A stretch of 64,000 bases of DNA from Aptenodytes patagonicus. Lineage: Eukaryota > Chordata > Aves > Sphenisciformes > Spheniscidae. A model generated the notes under the pieces. It saw only the letters and a list, made by a program, of their open reading frames with translations, made no database searches and was not told the origin of the DNA. The stretch covers positions 64,501 through 128,500 of the forward strand of contig NC_134960.1 in NCBI RefSeq assembly GCF_965638725.1, read 5' to 3'. Below are positions 9,976 to 22,300 of the stretch, piece after piece (position 1 is the stretch's first letter; each line of letters opens with the position of its first letter). The position numbers and the translations under genes were made by a program.

Positions 9976-12900
9976 TAACTGACAGCAGACCAAACAGTCA
10001 AGAGCCACCAAATAATGCTGATAACATCTTTTCAACAGGCATCATCCGAGTTCTTCAGCATTTGAAAAACAGAAATTGTTTTCATCCTTCCTCAGCCATG
10101 CTGCAGATTTTTCAGTAAAAACAGGAGGATGAAAATTTACTGCCTGTACCCAAACTTTTTTTTTTAAATAATGTTTCCATACAATACCTTGTACGGTGCC
10201 ATTCTGTGTCACAGTTAGGGCTTCCATATACTGTAGCACTGCCAAAGCTTCTAAGTGCAAACCAGGTCTCTATACAGAGCTGTTATCTCTTCAAGAGCTG
10301 TCCCCTTCACCGACTACTATCTGCAAAATACAGTAAAAATAGTTTGTTTTGAAGCCTCCCCCCCGCTTTCTCTTTAACTTTGCTGCACTGCTACTACAGG
10401 AGGACTGTGAGCAATATTAGCTCCTCAGTTTGGAAGTCTTATGACAAGGCTCTAAAGCACCATGGCTGGCTTGAACATGACAAACAGTAACACCAAATTC
10501 TGAGTTACTAGATCAATTTACTATAAATTGCTGAAAACTCAAACTTTAAAAACACAAGTATCATCTATGAATGTGAAAACAATGCAGAACTTCAAATTAA
10601 AATCTGATTTACCAAAAAAAAAAATCCTGGTCTTTTTACTGATTTTTCACCTGGTATCAAATCTTTATCATTGTATCCCGAGCTATGGTTATGTATATAT
10701 GCAGTTCAACATGGAGAAAAGCTTCTATGAATGCCCTCATGTTTTCTCCACTGCATAAGGACGCACTTAACGCACAGGCTACTAGATCTCAGTGCAAGAT
10801 GAAGAAATCAAAGGAAAAAAGCCAAAGTTTTAATTCCCTTCTTTTCCATTTTCTAGGATTAAAATTCATAGCTTTAAGCTAAAAATCAAGACTCTGAATA
10901 CAACTTTTCTTCACAGAAACTGGACTTAAAATTATTTAGCATTGTCCGTGTATATTAAGCACAGGTGTGTACAGTTCACCACACAGCAATTCTGCCTGAA
11001 ACAGAACTAGTTATTAGTTTATCCATCGCAAATGTTTAAATCATCTAGCAGAAGGAATTCAGAGAATTCCAAGGTAAACTCTTAAATGCTACAAATGTAC
11101 AACTGTACAATGACAGCAGCGCTATTTTCACTTTATAACAGTTTAGGTGGTGCATAAGCCTTATGCAGGCTTGTCCTCCTCTACCTCAGAGTGGATTCCA
11201 TCATTCAGGATAAGCTTTCATTACAGGACAGCTAGAACATCTGGCAACGCACCACAGGAAGTTGTAGCAAATGCAGTATGATCATACAGTGTTTCATGTC
11301 TGGAGTAATTTAAAAGCGGGGCAGGGGGTGGGGGTGTCCCACAAAAACAGCTTTCTACTCCTTGCGAGTTCAGGGAGGAATTGGGAAGGAGGAATAAATA
11401 CACACACAAAAATGGGGGGGGGGGGGGGGGGGGAAGGAGGGGTGAAGAACCCAAACAAACCCAAAAAACAACCAAGAGCCTTAGTCTCAGATTCCTAAAG
11501 GAAAGCAAAGGAACCCAAACTGCATAACTTTACATGATTGTTTTCATACTCAAGACTAGACCTACAGTTACAAGGTCATTATACATTACACATTATTAAC
11601 ATAGGTATTTCCTAGTAAGAACATCCCAGTTGTTTTTGTTTCTAAACATAAGGTGGCAGCATACGGACACTAGTATCTAAAGCCTATTAGCGCCATCTCC
11701 GAAAAAGCCAAATAGCTCAGTTACACGAGTATGACACAAGCTGCTCTCTCTTAGTTGAGAGATTATCAGAAACCTCTAAAGCCTGCACAAAAGAACTTTG
11801 AGCATAACTCTTTCATCTACTACCACTTGGCTATGCCTGCCCTCAAAAGCAATCATAAGCTACCACCATCCTAGAGGAAAAGTGCAAAATCCCTGGCACT
11901 TCCTGTCCTGCCAGTCACTGCAGTTAGGTAGCCAGCCTTCCAACTCTGTGAACAGACGGTGTGCATTAGAACGACTTTCCTTCGCCTCTCTTAGAACTGC
12001 AATAGCCCCTGAAAAGATATAAAAAGCAGCCCTAAAAAAAACCCCAACAAACAAAAAACCAACAAATACCACCTCCGGAAGACCTTTCTTTCTGTCCAGC
12101 ATTCCTGCTTCAGAAAAGGAAGCATGTTCCCTGCTTCTGAGCATTTGTCTCCTTCAGACAGAAGAGCTTATAAAACCCAACTTGCAAGAATACTGCGTGG
12201 TTTGATATTTCTAATGGAACCTATATGCATTTATGTCCTGTCAAATTCTGTTTAAGCAAGAGAGCATCCTCTGGTAGATCAAGAAACATAATAGCAAAAT
12301 GGCAAAATGTGTAGCTAGCTAATTGGAGGAGGCATTCAGTTTTCACTATCTCTTCTAGCTTACTTTACTCATTCTGGGTAGAGCCAGCTTTGTTCTCTTC
12401 TAGAGCTGATTTCTGTTTTAAAAAAAAGCAGATTTCTTTATTATTTTTTATATATATTTTATAAACCCATCCACCTTCTTTGACAATTATGGGCAAAACC
12501 TTAACTGTGCTGACAAACTTCCATTATCATAGCTTGATCATCTAAATGACTTTGATGCAAGACAGACACCTGTGCAACGGGGAAAAAAATGGGTATTACA
12601 ACTCCCAGTATCGCCTCCATCACATCACATCAAATGGATTCAAAATCCATTGCACCAACAGTTGTAGAATTACCAGCCCCAAGGGCACAGGACACAGGCA
12701 GTGCAGGATCCTCATGGAAAAAGTCTGGATCTTGAGGCCAAGGAACTCTGGGAGACTGTTCAATGACATCTTCGGTGACAGCAGCTTAAGCTGGCAACAC
12801 CTGTACTGTGAAAGAGGAAGAAAGTCCTGTGGTAAGAAAGTGCAAGCCTGATGACAGGGAACGATTCTGGGGCAGAGCCTCCTCAGGAGGCAAAGGCTTT

Positions 12901-13160
12901 ATCGCTGAGGATACCACCTGAGGGCAGGGATCCTATCATAAGGGAGACAGAGGTAGGCTGCAGTGACATGCAATGTGATTATCAGCAGTATGACTACCTA
13001 AGATTATGACTTGTCAGCCAAGTGCAGAAAATAGAAACTGAAGAGGAGTTTGGGCAGACTTTTTAGAAATGCTATGGAAGCTGCATTAGTCTTTATTTGT
13101 GTGGATACAAACGGGTGGAAAAAAAGGGGACAGTTTCTGGAAAGAAAGCTTAGTCCGTTT
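9976..13160. other. No gene recognised; includes a 20-base G run
   Basis: AT-rich DNA without convincing exons. A poly-G run occupies 11414-11433. A lone TACAACTCCCAGTATCGC near 12597 resembles the ZNF143-type core at 3.6 kb. Frames up to 101 aa (for example 12546-12851) lack recognisable domains. Confidence 0.45.
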
Positions 13161-13166
13161 AAAAAA

Positions 13167-13232
13167 AAAAATTGTCAGGGAGGCCTTAGTCTTCAATTTC
13201 ATATTTTGGCTAAGGCCTCCCTGACAGTTTTT
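13167..13232. repeat. Long perfect inverted repeat (hairpin)
   Basis: Arms TGTCAGGGAGGCCTTAG (13173-13189) and CTAAGGCCTCCCTGACA (13210-13226) are perfectly complementary over 17 bp. One G-T pair and five A-T pairs extend the stem to about 23 bp, with a 20-base loop. It could be the paired end of a small DNA transposon or a miRNA-like foldback; no flanking target duplication was established. Confidence 0.75.
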
Positions 13233-14465
13233 GCTTGTTGTTTGTTTGGGGTTTTTTATGCTCTCACTACCAGAGGACCAGAAATGCAGAGTGACCATGC
13301 ATGGCTAGAAAAAATGGTGCAAGAAAGAGGGATTCAGAATCACTAGGAACTACAGAAATCTTTAAAATAGAAGGACCCTATACAGGAGGCACGCCCTTCA
13401 TCATAAGCCACGTGCAACCAGGATGCTGACATTTACAATAAAAAAAAAAAGGCACAGGAAAGTTTAACCTAAAAATCACAGAAAAGCCAACAAGTGTTAA
13501 AAAGCACATGGTTTGGGGTGATACACACAAACTTTTCTCTTTTCCTAAGTAAAGCATAGAACAGCATTCATCAAAACACAAGAACAGTTCAACGTCCTTG
13601 CAAGAGCAACAAAACCCAGATATCTACTACAATGGGGCATAGTTTCAAAAAGGGAGTTAACAAACTTCTTTACTTTTAAATAAAGAGAAAGTAGTGGTGC
13701 ATCTAGAAAAGTAAAAATATTTTCTAGTGACAGGAAAACTATCTGAAGACATCATATCAGCAATCGTGCTTTATTGCCCGTTAGGAAAGGCTAAGAACCA
13801 ATCCAAAATAATTATTTTGACATGGGGGGGGAAGAACGACATCCCTCAAAAAGCAGAAGTTATGCTGAAATGCAGAAAATAGATGTGGTCACAAACTGTC
13901 GTATTAAAACACAGTATGGCAGGCCAGAAATACGGCTTGGGGAAAACAACTTGCAGACAGGAAGAGAACTGATGACTCCTTTCTTAGCTGCATCAGGGAC
14001 TGTGAAACTATCAGAGAGTTCATAAGGCCAACTGATGGTCAAAACATAAGGAGTGCACCAAAAGTGATTTTTGCAGTCATTTTGTTTCAGACAAACTTGG
14101 AAAAGTTCCTGTGCCAAAAATTTCCTTTACAGGAGTTGCGTTACAGAATATTTTAAACTGAATTGTCTGTAGGATAGTTTACAGAAGGGAATAAGCCATC
14201 AAAATGAATAACAACAAGTCATTACACCATATGGTATCCCTTCAAGTGGCTTGAGGATGAAATAACAAGCATAATAGCTGTGGTGTTCTACCTCAGTATC
14301 AGGAGACTGGATGGTACCATACATAACATGAATTTTTATAAAGGTTTCAGAAAGCTTCAGGCTTATAAATCCTATGTCCATTCCAGACATGGTAGTAGAA
14401 GCATACCAGTAGAAGCTAGCTAGAAGAATTCGTGGGTACATGAGTAAGTAGTAAATGTAGATAAA

Positions 14466-14960
14466 ACGTCAGCACGGTTTTGGTAAAGGAAATTCATGCC
14501 TGACAAATCCTTTAGAATTATTTGGAATAATCAATGAACATGTGGACATGAGACATGCACCCAATGAACTGTATTTGGATTTCCAGAAACTGTTCAGTAC
14601 AGACCCTTGCCAAAGGCTCTTAAGCTATGTTGTGTGGGACAACAGGAGCAGTTCTCCCCCAGAGAAGCAACTCGTTAAAAAGGCTGAAAGAACTGGAATA
14701 AATGGTCAGTTCATAGTTGGGCAAAACTTGCCAGCAGACTTGTGCAGAGATCTCTGCTTAGCCCTAGGAAACCATACTTACGGAGGATTTGAAAAAGTCA
14801 GGTGAATAGTGAGGCGACAAGAGATTTCTAACAATGTCCCTCTGTGTAGTTAAAAATTGCTCCTGTAGAGTTGCTGCAAGGGCTAACAATAATGTGGGAA
14901 CAGACAGTAAAGCTGCAGATGAATTTCAGTGTGGATAATGCAAAAAAAAAAAAAAAAAAG
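14466..14960 (+). mobile_element. Old LINE (CR1-related) reverse transcriptase remnant
   Basis: The plus-strand frames contain QHGFGKGNSCLTN, then YLDFQKLFSTDPCQRLL. These are diverged forms of the CR1/L3-type HGFRKGKSCLTN and YLDFQKAFD-VPHQRLL motifs. Divergence is much higher than in the other copies, and the element is heavily broken. An A run sits at 14942-14958. Confidence 0.65.
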
Positions 14961-17900
14961 CCCGAACAAACAGGCATAGGGGATGGGGGTTCAAAGTTTG
15001 AACATTATACATTGTATGATGGTCTCTGAGAGAACTGTTATGACCCAAAGAAGATCTTGATAATTAATAAGTTTAAAAGCTCATTGCTCAAAAGCCAGAT
15101 AGAAGGTTTGGAAATACTTGGAAAAGAAGAGAAAACATAGAAGGGAAAAAAAAAATTACATCACAACTAATGCACATCGTTCCTCCATCTTAAATATGGT
15201 GTATGGTGCAGGCCTCTACCTCTCAGAAACGAGAGAGCAGTATGACAAAAGGTACATAAAAGGATGATATGAGATACAGATCACCTGCTGTACAAAACAG
15301 ACTCTCCTCCTTCAACCAGAAAGAGACAAACTGGGAAAGGACTGACAGTTCTGTAGCTATCGTGGAAGTGGTATTATTCACCGCCTTCTGTAATAGAAGT
15401 CTTAAGAGGCATCAAATGAAGTTATGAAGTAGCAAGTTTAAACACACACACCCCTCTCTCCATGCAGCACCTGGATATGCTAAAATTCACTTTTCCATCA
15501 GATATTGTGAATGCTAAAACTTTGTATAGCTTAATAAATCACTTGGACAAAGTTAGATAAATGTGCAAAGACACGGGCTCTAGCTCATGAAATTTATCAG
15601 CCACAGGTCACAATCACCAGAAGAATATTCCAGGGCTACCTCAGACAATAGACTAGAGACTGAACTTCTTTTGATTGAGTATGACAGTTCCTTTAACAAA
15701 TGTCATCAATGTTTCCTTGCTTATTAACTACTGTATTTTAATGTAGGCATGCTTTTTAAAAAAGATCATCATGTGTTCACTTTATGACCCCAGAGATCTC
15801 TGACATATTACAACCACAGTTACAACACCTAAGGTGGCCTGGTTTTGTCCACAAAAGGCCCTCCTCCTTGAGGAAAAACATGAGATATGTGGACAGCTTC
15901 TGCCATTAAATTCAATGCCTCACAGCTGCTTTCCAGTTCATTTGAATGCACCTGGAGTTTCTTATAATTCTCAAGCTTATTTACACAAATAGAAGTTAAG
16001 AACCATGGCCAAGATCTTTAATCACAAGAATCTTCAGATCAAAATGCTGCTGTTGTACATTTCCTTCAACTTTGTGTCAGATTTCCAACTATATGTAAAG
16101 ATATTTCCAAGTTCAGTTCTCCAGCTAATTAGGAAGAAACCTTTTAGACAGTATTCTAAGAACCACTGTTGATGTTTTGTTCTAGGAAATCTGTAATAAG
16201 ATTTACTCAAGTCTGTCCGTTCATTTCTTCATGCTCCAGTGTTTTTTCAGGTATTCCAAAGACAAACGTAGTCAAAACTATTAAAAGTGGTAAAACTAAA
16301 CTCATTCACTCCAGAACATTCATTTTCCAGGACTTAATCACATTTCTTTGACCAATGTTTAGGTTTTACTAAGGTGTGTTTACAGTATTTTGAAGGTTCC
16401 CCAAGGCTGCCGTGACTAGAATTGCTGTATATGCAGACAAACCTGGAAGCATAGTTCCAGTTCACACTCTCAGCCCACAGAACACCACAGAATGCACCAG
16501 GCAGCTCAGTGACTTAGTACACAGCTGGGCACATTCAGGTAGATAACCTGAGGGCTACCCACAGCTGTGCAGTCAAAGGAGCACAGCAATTGGGATAAAC
16601 ACATTTTAGATGTTCATTACCTAACATGTTTTCAAGGGCTTCTAAAGTCATCCCCAACCAATCTTGTCAGATTGAAGAATAGCCACCACCAGATAACAAG
16701 TAATGCTCAGTCTGCTTAAAAGTTTTAACTGCATCTTCACAAGAGGCTGAAGGCATTCACCACCTTTTAAAGGTCAAATCAAACTTCTGTCTCTCTGTCC
16801 CTCCAACTCTGAGGTCCGCAGGTCTATTTGTGACCAACAGTTGTATCGTTACAGGGGAAGCCCATTATCACAGTAGTCAGAATAACAGAAGTCAGGTCAT
16901 ATTACTCAGGTCAACCTTACAGAGGACACTGGATAGCAGAACTTTTAGCTATTGACATTTTTACTGGTAGTGTCATTGTGTATCATCATTTGTGTTCGGA
17001 GATATAAAAAAAGTAGTATGAAAAGCTCACAGAACAAAAAGATAAGCCTATATGCTTATTAAAAAAAATAGTTCAAGAAGGATGCTTTAATAATGCTTTT
17101 TGTAGTTATGTAGTTACTTCTGCCTAACTACCCATCATTTTCACTATGGCAGTGCCAAAGAATGATCAGAAATTGAATCCTGCAAAGTGCTAGACACTAT
17201 GTATAAGCATCAGCCTATTATTTAAGAGGAGAGAGCTTCATTAATCAAGTAGAGACCATAAATCATTAAAGTCTATCAGTCAAGGTTGGATTTTTAAGAA
17301 CAAAATCACTTTGATTACAGTAGAACAACTTAACTATTTAAAAAGTTCTTGTTCTTTAGCTACAGCTCATATTTCATCCTAGAGTCTCAATGTACTTTAA
17401 AACACACAACCTTCCTTCTAGGTCTAACTAGTACTTATTAGAGTTACATTCAAATAATGTACACAGGTAAAAACATGGAATGTTTAGCTCAAGAATCAGC
17501 CAAGCTCTCTTCATAATTATATTATGTCCACTCATAACTCTTGAGAATTCTAGAGTCTACTGGGCCACAAATAGAAAAATTTTGAAAGGAACAGCCACTT
17601 ATACCAAAAAGGTCAACCAATACCCTGGACCCAGTTAACAGTTTGCTTTAGAAGGGGCCAAAGACATTCCTCATGAGCCAGCCTTCAACTGCTCCACCCA
17701 GCTTTAGTCAAACTCGACAATGGTAAGGGCGTGCTTGGGGGCAGGTCTTCTAAGGGCATCAACTGCAGCTCAGATCACCTTCAGCCCCCAGCTACCAGTT
17801 TAGAGTCTACAAACTTATTTTTCTTAGGGTTCCTTGAGGTCTTACTTGGATGCACACAATCAGTCCCTGTGGTCCAGACATGTACCAGTGAAAGCCCCAG

Positions 17901-18439
17901 AGGAAAGAAAGGCCTGTGATCGCATACCTCTTCACTCCAAAGTCTCTGTCTACAGCTCTCTATTCTCCTTGTTAAGTCTCATCTCTTCAGTCAGCCAGGG
18001 CCCATGACCTACTTGGTAAGAGCAATTCACAGTTGCAACAGAAATAGCTTTAACAGTTGCATTTCACCAGTTTTATATGGATTCTCCAGTAGCATTTCCA
18101 GAACACAACAGGACACAATGCAACAGGCCACACAGCATACCACAGGTGATACCAGGCTCTTTAAGTATGCCTGAGCTAATTTTTATCTCCTTATTTCTAA
18201 AGGGAAAGAAAAATGAAGAATCAGTTTTTCTAGAGTAATTAAAGCACAAAACAGCCACTTAGGCAAGGATTGTCCACGCTTCCCCACGCAAACAGCAGCT
18301 CATGGAAAGGCTCTACAGAGAAGCCTGGGTGGACAAGGGCACTGGCCTCTTCAGCATTCCCCAGGTCAAACTGCATCCTACCTACTTCGGAGGCGTGTAG
18401 ACAGAGCGACTCAGTCCCTATTAAAGAAACCGCAACGGC
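14961..18439. other. No gene recognised
   Basis: AT-rich DNA with only short frames and no recognisable exons, RNA genes or well-preserved transposons. In conserved synteny ETF1 would lie downstream of EGR1 in the opposite orientation, but no ETF1-like exon was seen by eye here. Confidence 0.4.
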
Positions 18440-18673
18440 ACCCAGCAGCGAGGGAACGCTAGAGGCCTGCCTGCCCTCCAACGGTCCTTGGGAGCGCAGG
18501 CACTCCGACGGCAGCGCCCAGCCGCGGCGCGAGCGGGCGTCCGAAAGGCCCCAGGCCTGCCGCTCGGCCCTGGGCGGTGCGGAGGCTTCCCTCGCCCGGA
18601 GCCGTCAGCCGGGCCGCCCGTGGCTAGCGCGGGACCCGGGCCGGCCCCAGCGCGCGGCCCGCCAGGGCACCCC

Positions 18674-18748
18674 GGGGAGGGGAGGGGAGGGGAGGGGAGG
18701 GGAGGGGAGGGGAGGGGAGGGGAGGGGAGGGGAGGGGAGGGGAGGGGG
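18674..18748 (+). repeat. (GGGGA)n microsatellite, G-quadruplex-prone
   Basis: About 15 uninterrupted GGGGA units on the plus strand within the CpG island, 58 bp from the first CArG box. Runs of four Gs separated by single As meet the usual G-quadruplex pattern. Copy number is likely to vary between individuals. Confidence 0.95.
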
Positions 18749-18805
18749 TCAGCTCCGCGGCGGGCTCCCGGCAGCTCCGCGGCGCAGCCCCGGGAATGCG
18801 TGAGC

Positions 18806-18868
18806 AGGAAACGCCTTTTTTGGGCCTCGGAAGTGCCATAAAAGGCGCGGAGGAAACGCCAAATATGG
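18806..18868 (+). promoter_or_regulatory. Triple CArG-box cluster with Ets half-sites
   Basis: Three consensus CC(A/T)6GG boxes: CCTTTTTTGG at 18814-18823, CCATAAAAGG at 18836-18845 and CCAAATATGG at 18859-18868. The first and third are each preceded by the identical AGGAAACGCC (18806-18815 and 18851-18860), placing a GGAA Ets core four bases before the CArG box, as in serum response elements bound by SRF with a ternary complex factor. Box starts are 22 and 23 bp apart, about two helical turns. SRF and TCF binding is inferred from the motif only. Confidence 0.8.
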
Positions 18869-19250
18869 TCGGCACGGTTCCGGCCGCCGCGGGAGCGGCG
18901 TTTCCGCTCGGCCTTGGCCGCCCCGCGGCCGCGTGATGGGGCCCCGCCCGCTGGCGCGCTCCCGGCCCTCCGCCACGGCGGCGGCGTGTCCCCGCGGTGC
19001 CCCCCGCGACCAGCTGGGCTGCCGCCAGCGGTGACGCACGGCCTGTCCCGTCGCTAGTGGTCAGATCTGAAGCTGGGCTTCAAATCACAAACAGCCGAGG
19101 TTTAGTTCAGGCAAATGGATTTTCCGCCAGTGACTGGAAAAGCAAGAGGCCTTTGCTTCCTTCCCCCCGCGGCACATCCTGCGCGGCTTCGGGCCTTTAT
19201 CTGCACGGAAGGCGAGGGGTTTCCCCGGCCAATGGCAACATCTGCTGTTT

Positions 19251-20491
19251 CCCTGGGAACAGCCTCCTTGAGGCTCCCAGTTAGACTAGGGGCAAACTTT
19301 TTGAGAATCAGAAATCCTGCCTTCTTCAGGCCAACGGCAAACGAAAAGATCTCGTAGAAAATGTACAGTCGATGCTTTCTCAACCCTGAAATCTGCTTTG
19401 ATTTTATGGGACGAAGGCCATGGAAAGAGTAGGAGCAAAAGACCCCATGCATTTTCTTTTCTTTATGTTATAAACAGGGACGGCAAATGCAAAGCACAAG
19501 TCGCTGCAATTTAGACCAAATGCCAAAGCTTAAATTATGAGTGCTTTCTAGGAAGTTACACCAAAGGGTATCTGCATGAAAGTGGCCCTGTTTAGCATAT
19601 GTCAACAGTTTTTACACTTTTTTTTTTTCCCCCCAAACCAGAGGCTCCATGGTACTGGGGAGCTTCCTGCAATGAGATGCAACTGTGACAAGTGACCCCC
19701 CAGCTGGACGGGAAGCGTCATTTGCCAGCTTGCAGGCCATGACAGGCAAGCTACAGTGCACAGGAACTGAGCCCTTCCCTCAGAACACTGCTGGCTTGCA
19801 CTACTCAGCTATGCTGCTTTTTGAATCAGGGGCCAACGGTAACCCTACACACCTGGTTCAGTGCCTCTGAACATCCCTGCAGTTGGACACTGCTACCTGC
19901 GGAGTGCCAGTGACCAATGCCCACAGCTGTAAGAGGACAGAATTCTTCCATTTAAAGGAAGACTGCAACACCCTCAAAAGAAGGCCTAAGGAGGTGACCG
20001 GGCAGGGGGGAGAGGATTAGGGTGGATTTCTGGAGGCCTCCACAAGTTGAAAGGATCTACCTTCACAAAGTAGAGAAAGCACGGAGCAAGTAGGACCAGC
20101 GTTTCTTTGAGCTAGAGCAGCCTTGCATCATCTCCCTTGCACTGCTGCCTTGGCACCCACAGGCCAGTCTTGTGTGCAGAGGTGGCTAGCCAGACATCAG
20201 AGACATGCCCTGCTGCTAGAAAGGGTGCTCTGGTCTTCATTCCTGTATAGCCCTGCAACACTGCCTGACTCGGTCCACTTTGCACACGATGCACCAAAAA
20301 GCACCTATCTTCTTTGCTGCCCCTTTAGGTGTGGCAATTACCACCACTGCTCATTTCTGTACAAAGCGCTCTGGAGAACCTGGGGCACCCTCAGGCTCAT
20401 CAGGCATTGCTTGAGAGCCCACTTGGTCAGCACAATCACAATTCCAGAAGGCTAGACCAGGAGTTAGTGGAGCCCAGCTTGAAAAGATAGC
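19251..20491. other. No gene recognised
   Basis: Mixed-composition DNA after the CpG island, with a T/C run near 19617-19635. No exon or repeat was identified. Confidence 0.45.
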
Positions 20492-20851
20492 AACATCTAC
20501 AGCTTCCTGAGGAGCGGAGGTGGAGAGGAGGGGGTGCTGATCTCTTCTCCCTCATATCCAGTGACAGGACAGGACACATGGGACTGCTTCAAATGTGCCA
20601 GGGGATGTTCAGGCTTGACGTTAGGAAGCATTTCTTTACTGAGAGGGTGGTCAAATGGAACAGGCTTCCCAGAGAGGTGATCAATGCCCCATGCCTGTCA
20701 GTGTTTAAGAGGTATTTGGACAGTGCCCTTAATAACATGCTTTAACTTTTGATCAGCCCTGAAGTGGTCAGGCAGTTGGACTAGATGATCGTTGTAGGTC
20801 CCTTCCAACTGAAATATTCTATTCTGTTCTGTTCTATTCTATTCTATTCTA
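20492..20851 (+). mobile_element. CR1 LINE 3' end with expanded pentamer tail
   Basis: It shows the CR1 carboxyl-terminal coding remnant (GACGTTAGGAAGCATTTCTT, GTGGTCAAATGGAACAGGCT) and the 3' UTR GGACTAGATGATCGTTGTAG, CCCTTCCAACTGAAAT. Instead of ATTCTATG units, the end has grown into an ATTCTGTTCT/ATTCT pentamer run at about 20817-20851, which is a known route to microsatellite birth. Confidence 0.9.
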
Positions 20852-22284
20852 AATATCTGAGCAGAGCAGTGCCCACAGATCAGAATGGGCTTGGGCTGAG
20901 TCCAACTGTTTATTTTGCCATTGACTTTGGGAACCGGAGGTGGGGAAAAAATGTTGTGGTTACCTTTACATAATATTGTTTGCTTCGTTCTTTGAAGCAT
21001 CACATTTGAAGGCCCTTCTTCATTGTCTCATCTCCCATAAGTGGATTTCTGTGGCTTCTGACATGGGTTACGTGCTCAGACAGTGTGAAGCCACATATTC
21101 AGCTTGCCCAGTCAATCTGTGTTGGCCGGAGGCTGGAGCCCCTTGGGTTGAAAAGAGCTAGTGCTTTTCTCCGAAAAGGTCCAGCAGGGCCAGCTGCAAA
21201 GTCACCGTTAGCAGTTTGCAGACCACACCTGGCACTGCAGGCACAAACCAGCAGAGAGACAAAGCAGCACAGGCCCTTCCTCACAGCTTGTCCCAGCCCG
21301 CTGAGGACAGTCCTGCCTGAGAGACAACAGACTGGGATTTACCGACTGCTCAGCTCTTAGGTACCTTCCAGAATTGCTGCCATTTGCCAGGGTGGGCTGC
21401 ATCCCCAAGAAGGAGGACTAGCCCAGGGGCTTCAGCAGGTTGCCCTTCCTAGCCAGTGGGGTCAATTTTGGCAAGCATTAGGGCATGCTGTGTCCGACAG
21501 AGACTGCTTGCCAGTTTACACTGTGCCGGGTGCATTCACCAAGGGCTAGATCTGCATCCCAGCTCCTCACAACCCTAAACATTAGTGATTTGTAGAGGGC
21601 CCACCTGAAAGGTCTGACACCAGAACCCTCCCCTGCACCTGCACCACCAATTCTCATGGGTGCAAATTCCTCTGAACTCGCTCTGCAGAAAGTTCACATA
21701 CTCCCTGAAATGTATTTGAAACCACCATGTAAGGAAGTGCTTTCCTCCTATAAATGCTGAAACATCTGTACTGAAGGCTATCAGGCCCGCGCACTTATAT
21801 GCCGTATGTTGTGTCAAGGGGGAACTTATGACAGCCCCCAGCTAGGCAGGGCTACCTTCCATCAGCCAGCCATTTGGACTGAGCTTATTGTATTTCCAGC
21901 CTAGAAACTGCTCTATTATCTTGCCATCCAGTAAGATTTCTGACTACCTATGAACACACAGTTGAGATTCTTATTTTCAAACCTCATTTTCAGCACTGGG
22001 AGAATTGTTTTTCTTCCTAAGAATAGCTCACATGCTTCTGGAGAAGCCAGAAAACAGGAATTGTGGCTACTTCAAAAGAACAGGTGATACACCTAATGCA
22101 AGGACCTGCATGCTCCCTCCATGCCTTTGCAACTGTACTTAGGAGTGATTGGTCTCCCCTCCTTTCTTTAAGTGGGTATTTCTCCAGGAGACAAGCACCA
22201 CTTGTTACTTCCCAGCCACTCAAGGAGTTAGGGTTGCTGCAGCACAGTCTTCCTATGTAGCAACTTAAAGGAAAATGTGGAAGT
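20852..22284. other. No gene recognised; region between CR1 and the EGR1 3' end
   Basis: Moderate GC content, frames of 60-90 aa without domains. No conserved element could be identified. Confidence 0.45.
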
Positions 22285-22300
22285 CTGCAGGATTTGATAT

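Larger units (their letters stand above)
18440..19250. promoter_or_regulatory. CpG island downstream of EGR1 (enhancer or unannotated promoter)
   Basis: An isolated, sharply bounded GC- and CpG-rich block about 3.1 kb beyond the EGR1 polyadenylation signal. It contains a CArG/Ets cluster (18806-18868), GGGGTTTCCCC (NF-kB-like, 19216-19226) directly followed by CCAAT (19229-19233), and CRE-like TGACGCAC near 19032. CATAAAAGG at 18837 could also act as a TATA-like element on the plus strand. Open frames on both strands are GC-driven and show no known domain. A distal EGR1 enhancer is the preferred reading; a first exon of an unrecognised transcript remains possible. Confidence 0.65.

Noticed and set aside
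11161..11217. Short minus-strand frame ending EVEEDKPA* that looked like a protein carboxyl terminus
   Set aside because: Only about 19 codons after an in-frame TGA, with a poor polypyrimidine tract and no downstream AATAAA; chance is adequate.
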